IMG/VR virus record: IMGVR_UViG_3300010885_055091
Location: 62,001 to 126,000 of that record
Strand: one strand, 5' to 3'
Source: a virus
Length of the DNA stretch: 64,000 bases
Part shown: piece after piece, positions 57,980 through 64,000 of the stretch
How the letters are laid out: each line of letters opens with the position of its first letter
Position numbering within the stretch: the first letter of the stretch is position 1
Notes under the pieces: generated by a model
Databases searched by the model: none
Told to the model about the DNA's origin: nothing
The model's input: the letters and a program-made list of their open reading frames with translations, nothing else
Translations under genes and position numbers: made by a program

Positions 57980-58340
57980 AAATTTTACGATCACCGGTAT
58001 GCAATTTTGCTTTGACTCCAAATTCATCAATTTTATCCATGGCCATTTCCTCGGTAAGTCCACTTTGTATTAAAATGCCCGAAATGAAAGTGCCGTCTTC
58101 TGGAATTATTCCCCCTATACTGTCTTGGCAAGCTACAACTGCAAAATGAGTGGTGGTGGACATCATCCAAATACTCCAATTGCTCTCTTGGAGTTCGGCA
58201 TTTTCCTTCTGCATCGAAATTAAACTATTTTGCACAAGTTTCTCAGGATTGTCTGAAATATTCAATTGTAATTCTATTAATTTGTCAATTGTTTGATCGA
58301 GGATTTCTTCCAACGCCTCTTTTATCTTCTTCATAAACAT
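57963..58340 (-). CDS. hypothetical protein
   Basis: 125 aa. N-terminal helix (ALEEILDQTIDKLIELQ), then a mixed domain with TTTHFAVVACQDSIGGIIPEDG and LTEEMAMDKIDEFGVKA. Not recognised. Its start follows three 22-bp repeats. An ATG also lies 6 bases downstream. It looks like a real gene from its even composition. Confidence 0.55.
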   Translation of the reverse strand: MFMKKIKEALEEILDQTIDKLIELQLNISDNPEKLVQNSLISMQKENAELQESNWSIWMMSTTTHFAVVACQDSIGGIIPEDGTFISGILIQSGLTEEMAMDKIDEFGVKAKLHTGDRKISGDLS

Positions 58341-58360
58341 ATGTGTAATAAATAGTTGCG

Positions 58361-58424
58361 CGATATATGGCAGATATTGCCACGATATATGGCAGATATT
58401 GCAACGATATATGGCAGGTACTGC
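58361..58424. repeat. three 22-bp iteron-like direct repeats
   Basis: CGATATATGGCAGATATTGC at 58361-58380 and 58383-58402, and the variant ending GGTACTGC at 58405-58424, spaced exactly 22 bases. Located 20 bases upstream of the minus-strand gene start at 58340. Candidate operators or replication iterons. Confidence 0.8.
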
Positions 58425-58553
58425 TATGCTTGATCCTATATATCGAGTGATTCTTCTTTTAAATTATACCAAAAACGGTGAAGACCCGGAAATTTACACG
58501 GAAACAAGTGTAAATCACGATTTATCTTCAACCAATTACAGGGTCTTCTTTGG

Positions 58554-58769
58554 TTATAAATCTTTTCTCTTGGATATTAAAAATAACGACCTCTTCATTA
58601 AATTCCGCATCTCTACTTGTAATTCGGATATTCTTTCCATGATACTGCACAATTCACATTCTTCGAATTTCACCCTATAAACCCCCTTTACAAGGTGACT
58701 GATAGCCCGCAGTTCCGTTCTACAATTTAGGCATTCTTTCGTCCTAGGTTTAAAAGGTATGACTTTCAT
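58554..58769 (-). CDS. small protein with double CxxC
   Basis: 71 aa. Begins MKVIPFKPRTKECLNC and has CELC (about 38-41), giving two CxxC pairs 23 residues apart, so a zinc finger is likely. Helical C-terminus. An overlapping plus-strand frame (58399-58680) is less likely. Function unknown. Confidence 0.5.
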   Translation of the reverse strand: MKVIPFKPRTKECLNCRTELRAISHLVKGVYRVKFEECELCSIMERISELQVEMRNLMKRSLFLISKRKDL

Positions 58770-58819
58770 TCTTAGGTTCTTTTTCCGAAATTGTCGAATT
58801 TATCCGAAGCCGGGAATCC

Positions 58820-58876
58820 ATTCAATTGTTCACTTCTAAAATGTTTCGGTAAAATTTTAGAAGTGAACAATTGAAT
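58820..58876. repeat. perfect 23-bp inverted repeat
   Basis: Left arm 58820-58842 begins ATTCAATTGTTCACTTC, loop of 11 (GTTTCGGTAAA), right arm 58854-58876 is its exact complement. A partial third copy (TTCACTTCTA) lies at about 58926. No T-run, so not a standard terminator; it could be an origin or a processing hairpin. The surrounding 58770-59142 carries no gene. Confidence 0.8.
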
Positions 58877-59032
58877 TGTACCATGAACGAAATACGGTAA
58901 TCATAAATTTCACTTATAGAATTTTCACTTCTACAATGCGAAAAACAGATTCAGTAAATACCCAATACTTTATTGAGACATTCTGTATCTGTCCTCGACA
59001 CTCCGTACAATTTTACTAAACACTTTTTACCA

Positions 59033-59097
59033 TGTAAAGCCGACTTGGTAGCGCCTTGCCCCTAGTCCTTGATAGAATCATAAATCGATACTTTACA
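59033..59097 (+). other. tRNA-like fold candidate
   Basis: TGTAAAG (59033-59039) and CTTTACA (59091-59097) would close a 65-base structure with inner GACT/AGTC and GAT/ATC helices. It resembles a reduced cloverleaf but lacks clear anticodon and T loops. Confidence 0.2.
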
Positions 59098-59142
59098 GAC
59101 TCTTCCCATTATGTAATTTTCTTTGAAGAATACCCAGGGAAT

Positions 59143-59811
59143 TTATATTAACTCCGAATTATTGACTATTTTAAAGGTTCCTAAGGATTTGGCTTCAGAT
59201 ACGGATTTTTGAAGATCATTCTTGTCCATATCTTTTGAATCTAAGTAGAACACTTCGACTTCATCATCCATTAAATGGATTTCTTCCCTTTGAGCAGAGA
59301 AATATAAATATTTAAATATTACCCTTAAAGGTGTTTCCTTTGGAAGTGGATATCCCGTCCTCAACTGATAAGAAATTTTGAAGCGTTCAACCGTCTTATC
59401 TACTTCAGGTACTAATGCAATGAAATACTTCAATCCTTCTCTTCGAAAATGGATTTTAAACCATTGCTCCGGTTTATCCTCAGACCAGAATTTCAAATGC
59501 TCCACCATCTCCCGGGATTTCTCCAAAACGAATACCGGGCTTAATTTTCCATTCCGTACAATCCAAGCGCATCCCGCGATTTCGCCGTTCGGACATGAAT
59601 CGATAGATTTTTCGATGGCTTTTTCGATGGATTCTGTCTGCGTATTCAAATCCTGGGGCCACAGGAGCGGTACGTAGGATACAATTACAAAGGATTTCAG
59701 ACTGTCGGTATCTTGCCTTGCGATGATTTCCATACTCTTTCCTGAATGAAAGACTCCGAGTTTACCGAAATTTTCTTTTAAAAACATATAAATTACATCC
59801 CCAAAACGCAC
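59143..59811 (-). CDS. hypothetical protein
   Basis: 222 aa from a GTG. Contains SFVIVSYVPLLWPQ, NGEIAGCAWIVRNGKL, FKIHFRREGLKYFIALV, alternating strands and helices. Not recognised. It lies alone after the long non-coding stretch and is divergent from the gene at 59891, about 80 bases apart. Confidence 0.55.
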   Translation of the reverse strand: MRFGDVIYMFLKENFGKLGVFHSGKSMEIIARQDTDSLKSFVIVSYVPLLWPQDLNTQTESIEKAIEKSIDSCPNGEIAGCAWIVRNGKLSPVFVLEKSREMVEHLKFWSEDKPEQWFKIHFRREGLKYFIALVPEVDKTVERFKISYQLRTGYPLPKETPLRVIFKYLYFSAQREEIHLMDDEVEVFYLDSKDMDKNDLQKSVSEAKSLGTFKIVNNSELI

Positions 59812-59890
59812 GCGGTTTTGCGCTTTACGATAGAAAATTACTTATTTCGCAGATTCTATTTAAAAACCACCCACCATTGGTAATTATAAA

Positions 59891-61516
59891 ATGAGCATAA
59901 CAGAATCAATCGAAAAAATTTTCCACAGTTCTAGAATTGAAGACCTTCCTGAGGATTTTTCAGAAATTCCGGCGGTTCTTTTTTTTAAGGAATATATTAA
60001 GAAGGCTAGGTCAAAAAGAAAGAAGGCGAGGAGTAATCCAAAAATTACCATCCACGGAGTCTCAGACGTGGAATCGTCACAAGCCTTCATAGATAAACTT
60101 GATGAGGCGTACCCGGATCTCACCGGAAAACAATTTAATGAAATTTGGGAGACTCTCCGCTTCTCTCTTGACTACGGCGTCATGGGCGGGGATCCGTGGC
60201 AACCAAAAATTCTCCCTAACGGGGGAGTTCTCATTCGAAATCATCACCGGGTAGTTTCTATTTCTGAAAGACCTATTTTTAGTACCCGGATAGAAATAGA
60301 TAAATTTCACCGAGAGCTCACCGAATTACAAGAATTGATGAGTTCTAAATTCGACGTAGAACAAAAACAAGAATATTTTTTATTCAGTGTCCTTCACCGC
60401 ACTGAAAACGGGATTACGTGGACAAAAAGCATCCCAGAATCGCTTTCCCCCATCGGCAACACTTTAGTTTTCATTCCAGCTTCTTGGATTAATACCGTCC
60501 GGAACGAGGGATTGGAATCTAAATTTCCTACTATTGCCCAACACGGATTTAAGAAAACTGTTGACCAGTCCAGTTCCGGCCTTTGTGTAATTCGCACTTT
60601 TTCCCAACAAATTTTTGGGTATTGGACATTCCGAGCCAGCGACGAATTCGACGTTATTCTGGAAGAATTTTCCACAACTGTTGATTGGGGAGTTACAGAT
60701 CCAGATTTAATTACGAACCCGGACATTAACCAACAAGACAATTCCTCCGAAGTCAGGTGCCGGGTTCGGGATATGTCTCAACAAATAAATACTAAGGGTT
60801 TATCAACACTCTTATCTCTACTAGTCAACAATGCCTTCGCCGACGATTACGTAAAAGAAAAATGTCATGAGATTCAAAATTTTCCCCCAATATTTGGCGA
60901 AAAATATGACGTACCTCCTTATTATTGGGTGAATAATAAGGAGTACTTATACAATTATTCGAAATCTAAAGACGGAAAAATTTTCGTCTTCAAGGTGCAT
61001 AATTTTCCCGTAAAGAGTTTTAAACAGTTCGAAAAGAAAATGATCGAACAAATTAAGTTAATTATCCCGTCCGGTCAAGAGGGCTCCTTTGCGGTTTATT
61101 TTCCCTCAGTAGATGAAGAACCATTTGACGGCGAAAATTTCGGCATCAAACTTCACTCCGATGAGTTAAAGTTAACTCTTCGAAATATTTGCAAAAGAGA
61201 AAAGAAGATATTCAAGAGTAATTGGGCGAATCCGGCTTCAACACCGGAAGAACTCGCTCAAAGAGAAGAAGATCACATGGATGATGTTTCTCCTTGGTAT
61301 ATCATATTTGAAACCGATTCTATTCCGGATCCCACTCAGGTGCATAAGCAAGCTCTTCTTGCTTCTTCGATTCTTGATGATAGTTTGACTGCCATCATCC
61401 CGGCGTTAGGGTTTCATCAGGGGTATTGCTGCGGACTTGAAGACTCGGGCAACGGTGGCATCTTCATTCCAGAAAACTTTTCAGATGAAGACGAAGAAGA
61501 ATCGGACGATGAATGA
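59891..61516 (+). CDS. large hypothetical acidic-tailed protein
   Basis: 541 aa, not recognised. N-terminal KEYIKKARSKRKKARSNPK is basic; a mixed alpha/beta body (LVFIPASWINTVRNEGLESK, HNFPVKSFKQFEKKM) follows; the end is strongly acidic (SDEDEEESDDE). Followed by a strong bidirectional terminator. Its GC is slightly above that of the surroundings. It is the largest unknown gene in the window. Confidence 0.6.
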   Translation: MSITESIEKIFHSSRIEDLPEDFSEIPAVLFFKEYIKKARSKRKKARSNPKITIHGVSDVESSQAFIDKLDEAYPDLTGKQFNEIWETLRFSLDYGVMGGDPWQPKILPNGGVLIRNHHRVVSISERPIFSTRIEIDKFHRELTELQELMSSKFDVEQKQEYFLFSVLHRTENGITWTKSIPESLSPIGNTLVFIPASWINTVRNEGLESKFPTIAQHGFKKTVDQSSSGLCVIRTFSQQIFGYWTFRASDEFDVILEEFSTTVDWGVTDPDLITNPDINQQDNSSEVRCRVRDMSQQINTKGLSTLLSLLVNNAFADDYVKEKCHEIQNFPPIFGEKYDVPPYYWVNNKEYLYNYSKSKDGKIFVFKVHNFPVKSFKQFEKKMIEQIKLIIPSGQEGSFAVYFPSVDEEPFDGENFGIKLHSDELKLTLRNICKREKKIFKSNWANPASTPEELAQREEDHMDDVSPWYIIFETDSIPDPTQVHKQALLASSILDDSLTAIIPALGFHQGYCCGLEDSGNGGIFIPENFSDEDEEESDDE

Positions 61517-61535
61517 CTGAAATGTAAACATAAAT

Positions 61536-61578
61536 ACAAATGAGCCCGAGGCCAGTTTTGGCTCTCGGGCTCATTTGT
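61536..61578. terminator. strong bidirectional terminator
   Basis: ACAAATGAGCCCGAG (61536-61550) pairs perfectly with CTCGGGCTCATTTGT (61564-61578), with a further GCCA/TGGC inner stem. It lies between convergent genes ending at 61516 and 61591. Confidence 0.85.
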
Positions 61579-61590
61579 ATGCTAGTTATT

Positions 61591-62220
61591 TTACTTTTTA
61601 GAAATCCATTTCAACAGTCCGTTTGTTCTCTTGTCAAAATTTGTGGCTGGACATTTAATGGTGTCTTGGTGACCCATCGCTATATCGAGTGTTTTCGCGA
61701 TCATACAACGCTTCTTGCCAGGGGAAATACTGTCTTTCAAGCATTTTCCCGACATATAACTTCCCATGAAATTCGCCGTGTCGGAACTGCATGAAGTCTT
61801 CCAATAATGAAGGACATCATATGCCGCTTGCACATTTTGCCCCGGATCTCTTAATGATTCTAAGGTGACGCCTTCCCAAAAATCTTCATTGATTCGGTTC
61901 AGTACCCACGGGATTCCTTTATTAAGTTGCATGGGGCCAAAAGCATTGCACTTTTTTTCCTTGCTCATCCCGTTAAAAAAACAATCTCCGTCAGGAGAAT
62001 CTGGTCGATGTCTGGATTCTTCATATCCGATGGTAGCCAGTAAAATGGGGTCGATATCTGGAGAGACTATCTTGCCCTCTCGTCCGACTTCCAAGTAATG
62101 TTCTGCCATCTCCCGAGCACCATTCAAATACTTGGCGTTTCGAGCAGACCCGTCTTCAATGTTAGGATACTCATATGCCACCATCTTCAAAATGACAGCA
62201 AGAAATACTTTGAAATCCAT
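61591..62220 (-). CDS. lytic transglycosylase/lysozyme-like endolysin
   Basis: 209 aa. IGYEESRHRPDSPDGD has the catalytic Glu of SLT-type enzymes; NAFGPMQLNKGIPW is the GxMQ pattern; NVQAAYDVLHYW is the N-A-Y motif. Cleaves peptidoglycan glycan strands. Several Cys may form disulfides. A hydrophobic start (VFLAVILKMVAYE) may act as a signal-anchor. Leader AAGAGGAACT provides a ribosome site. Single gene ending at a terminator; likely lysis or injection enzyme. Confidence 0.75.
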   Translation of the reverse strand: MDFKVFLAVILKMVAYEYPNIEDGSARNAKYLNGAREMAEHYLEVGREGKIVSPDIDPILLATIGYEESRHRPDSPDGDCFFNGMSKEKKCNAFGPMQLNKGIPWVLNRINEDFWEGVTLESLRDPGQNVQAAYDVLHYWKTSCSSDTANFMGSYMSGKCLKDSISPGKKRCMIAKTLDIAMGHQDTIKCPATNFDKRTNGLLKWISKK

Positions 62221-62249
62221 AGTTCCTCTTAGTAGTTAGGTTGTTTTAT

Positions 62250-62732
62250 TTATTGTTTATGTAAACGAGCCATTACATTAATGAATGGTTCATAATCTAA
62301 GTATAGACTGTGTTGTATCTGTCTAGTTATTTTGTTGCAATCCTGGGTTCCCACGTAGTGAAATCTTTCGTCATTTTCGTTTCCCTTAAACAGAGTCCAT
62401 ACTCCTATTATATTTGAAATTGGATCTATATACTCGAGTTTCATCCGGAAAATTCCAGGGAACTTGCTACGAATAGCCTGCACAATCTTCAGACTCGGTC
62501 GTGAAGATTCATAATTTCCTATTACCCTTTGATACATCTTATTATTTATTTTTACATTTTCTCTGTCGATGTCGATTGGACCTGGGTCCTTCTCCACATC
62601 CCAATTCATGTATGTATCATGTCCAATAGTTTCCGGGAATAAATGGGGTAACATAAACTGCGACCTATCAATCGCATCAATATCAGGTTCAGACCCGATA
62701 AAGATAAACCTATTGTAGCACCATCCAGACAT
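62250..62732 (-). CDS. Api92-like ferredoxin-fold phage protein
   Basis: 160 aa. MSGWCYNRFIFIGSEPDID opens like the common plasmid/phage proteins that begin MPNWCxNRVxVxGPxxD. The middle predicts strands and helices (SIIGVWTLFKGNEN). Function in the family is not established. It starts after a leader with GGTGCAATATAGAA. Confidence 0.55.
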   Translation of the reverse strand: MSGWCYNRFIFIGSEPDIDAIDRSQFMLPHLFPETIGHDTYMNWDVEKDPGPIDIDRENVKINNKMYQRVIGNYESSRPSLKIVQAIRSKFPGIFRMKLEYIDPISNIIGVWTLFKGNENDERFHYVGTQDCNKITRQIQHSLYLDYEPFINVMARLHKQ

Positions 62733-62884
62733 TTCTATATTGCACCGGTTAATTTTTTAATTTTCCTAAACCTCGATTTTTGCTGACTTGAATCGGATCA
62801 AATCAGCAGAAAATATTTGTACCTCCGTAGTGCGCTCTGTGTGGACCGTCACGGAGCTTGTGCCCTGGCATTACCTTGGGTCGG

Positions 62885-63190
62885 TCAGCTAATTCCCAAG
62901 CGGTCGGCTTCGGCTTGGGTCAAGCCCATCGAGACCATAACGAGCGACGCTTCCAACTCCCCCCGGACTGACCCGAATGCATTGAGAATGATCCGCGAAC
63001 GGACGGACTGATGAAGGTCGTCGAACTTGGACCAAATGACGAACAAGTGCGTACAACGCGGCCTCACTCGCCTAATCAATATAATGGGCTCTGGGTTGTC
63101 GGTGGGTTCTCGAAGCTCGGCTTCGAGAACCATTTGGAGTTCTGGCTCCTCGGGTAGGGGGGTATATATCAGGTGGTCTCGGACTGGCAT
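62885..63190 (-). CDS. GC-rich hypothetical protein
   Basis: 101 aa. Sequence LIYTPLPEEPELQMVLEAE, RRVRPRCTHLFVIWSKFDD. Not recognised. The GC is well above its neighbours, so it may be imported. A perfect 12-bp inverted repeat (63105-63116 with 63120-63131) lies inside it. The gap 62733-62884 upstream of the next gene has a hairpin TGCTGA/TCAGCA and no gene. Confidence 0.45.
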   Translation of the reverse strand: MPVRDHLIYTPLPEEPELQMVLEAELREPTDNPEPIILIRRVRPRCTHLFVIWSKFDDLHQSVRSRIILNAFGSVRGELEASLVMVSMGLTQAEADRLGIS

Positions 63191-63289
63191 TTTTATGTCT
63201 CCGGTTGTGGTGGCATCATCAAAAGCGGTATGCCATTGAAGTTTTCTACTTACATGTCTGCATGGACATGATTTTAAAAAAATACATTC

Positions 63290-63715
63290 CTAATGCAATT
63301 TGACTACTTCTACTGGTGTTCCCCATATATCTCTTCCTGTGTCTCCGCTTATAACAAGGCAGTCAAACCCTAACTTTTTAAGCTCAGGCAGAGACTCTTC
63401 TATTACTAAAGCTATATCACCCATCACTTCTAGCGGTTTACTCAGCGATTCTATGAATTCCAGATGATTTGGATTATCTAAATCCAGGAACGCAATTTTC
63501 GAACAATTGGGGAGTTTATGTTCCTCAGGAACTCCATAAAATTCTGCGCCTTCAAAATCTGTGTGATAGTAAGTCCCACTTAAAAGAGACGACGAGCTAC
63601 CGCTCCTCCATAGCTTCCCGTCCCACTCCTGGTCATAAGCTTTATAAGCTTTTTCTATTAATTGTCTTAAATTAGAAAAAGAAAAATTTGTTGGAATACT
63701 TAATTTATTTAGCAC
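63290..63715 (-). CDS. hypothetical protein
   Basis: 141 aa, not recognised. Contains SNLRQLIEKAYKAYDQEWDG, KIAFLDLDNPNHLEFI and LGFDCLVISGDTGRDIWG. Mixed alpha/beta. It is the last gene with phage-like composition before the GC-rich end. Confidence 0.55.
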   Translation of the reverse strand: MLNKLSIPTNFSFSNLRQLIEKAYKAYDQEWDGKLWRSGSSSSLLSGTYYHTDFEGAEFYGVPEEHKLPNCSKIAFLDLDNPNHLEFIESLSKPLEVMGDIALVIEESLPELKKLGFDCLVISGDTGRDIWGTPVEVVKLH

Positions 63716-63740
63716 AATTTAACTCAAAATTACATGTAAT

Positions 63741-63755
63741 TGTACCATTCATAGT
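63741..63755 (+). promoter_or_regulatory. second copy of TGTACCATTCATAGT start motif
   Basis: Differs by one base from 52981-52995 and is followed, as there, by ATGAACCC at 63756. The frame from this ATG runs into GC-rich DNA and stops at about 63910, so the expected phage gene is not present. Confidence 0.5.
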
Positions 63756-63775
63756 ATGAACCCCGAGGCTTCGCT

Positions 63776-64000
63776 TCATGGCGCCTCGAGCGCGCGATCG
63801 ATCACGGCGTCGCTCCACCTGAGCACGTGCTCGGGGTCGAAACAGGCCGCCAGGGCTGCGGGTGTGAGAACCCGCACGACGTCGGGATCGGCCGCTAACA
63901 GCGTTTGAAACTCGCCATGCCCTTCGAACGAACGCATTGCCGAGCGTTGCACGACGACGTAGGCGTCCTGGCGCGCCATGCCCCTGCGGACGAGCTCGAG
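63776..64000 (-). CDS. purB: adenylosuccinate lyase, C-terminal end (partial, runs off window)
   Basis: The frame is open to the right edge (LELVRRGMARQDAYVVVQRS, then RSFEGHGEFQTLLAADPDV, CFDPEHVLRWSDAVIDRAL). This matches the ADSL C-terminal helices (REDAYRxVQRNAM...LFDPEHxLRHVDxIF). Known reaction: fumarate removal in purine synthesis. GC is about two-thirds, unlike the phage. The stop is at 63776, only 18 bases from the last phage-like sequence. Could be a host gene at an integration or assembly junction, or an acquired gene. Confidence 0.75.
   Translation of the reverse strand, partial: LELVRRGMARQDAYVVVQRSAMRSFEGHGEFQTLLAADPDVVRVLTPAALAACFDPEHVLRWSDAVIDRALEAP

Noticed and set aside
58399-58680. 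Plus-strand 93-aa open frame
   Set aside because: Starts inside the 22-bp repeats and overlaps the better supported CxxC protein on the other strand.
59033-59097. Functional tRNA
   Set aside because: A 7-bp closing stem exists, but anticodon and T-loop features are lacking; kept only as a low-confidence fold.
62817-63239. Plus-strand open frames in the GC-rich patch
   Set aside because: They are the complement of the 62885-63190 gene; high GC lengthens shadow frames.
1-64000. Integrase, excisionase or prophage repressor
   Set aside because: No tyrosine or serine recombinase motifs were seen in any frame, so a temperate lifestyle is not supported within the window.

Overview
The window looks like one stretch of a large, AT-rich tailed-phage genome (Caudoviricetes, probably jumbo-sized). 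There are no ribosomal or central-metabolism operons. Genes are short, tightly packed and often overlap by 1-20 bases. The recognisable genes are phage replication, recombination, nucleotide-pool and virion functions, mixed with many unknown small proteins, several of them CxxC metal-binding. Shine-Dalgarno sequences are rare; many genes start with ATG in an A/T-rich leader, and a few have GTG or TTG.

Layout. 1-3636: end of a giant beta-helix virion protein, cut by the left edge. 3655-22049: mostly plus-strand replication block with an SNF2-type helicase, a methyltransferase-like protein, a loader-like protein, a DnaB-like helicase, a primase zinc-finger protein, a minimal ATP-dependent ligase, DnaJ, a family A DNA polymerase, a dCTP deaminase, thymidine kinase and an ECF-like sigma factor. 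22018-31117: small genes on both strands, including two J-domain proteins, a nitrilase-fold amidase, a MazG-like protein, an HD phosphohydrolase, pyroglutamyl peptidase, a possible RuvA-tail protein and a ferritin-like protein. 31102-42311: minus-strand recombination block with a Rad50-like half protein, RecA, a RuvC-like nuclease, a probable ssDNA-binding protein and RuvB, interrupted by a Gly/Ser/Thr-rich fibre-like protein, a GIY-YIG endonuclease and its decayed copy, and a GC-rich flavoprotein pair. 42327-46891: a second, RpoD-like sigma factor, a formylglycine-generating-enzyme-like protein, tRNA-Ser(GGA), Dam methylase and two HNH nucleases. 47004-51439: a surface cassette (barrel-like, collagen-like, Kelch) and, on the other strand, translation initiation factor IF-1. 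51664-63715: accessory region with a frameshifted pentapeptide-repeat protein, a metallopeptidase, a glycosyltransferase, a lytic transglycosylase, long non-coding stretches, tandem repeats and a perfect 23-bp inverted repeat. 63759-64000: abrupt switch to GC-rich DNA carrying the end of a purB gene.

How it may work together (inference): the phage carries its own replisome parts and a RecA-RuvB-RuvC route for recombination-dependent replication. It controls nucleotide supply with Tdk, DCD, MazG and HD enzymes, steers host RNA polymerase with two sigma factors, and touches translation through IF-1 and tRNA-Ser. Patches of much higher GC (39016-39821, 52540-52960, 62885-63190, 63759-64000) suggest recent imports or, for the last, an assembly or integration junction.

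Limits: all assignments come from reading motifs by eye. No similarity search, folding or codon statistics were run.
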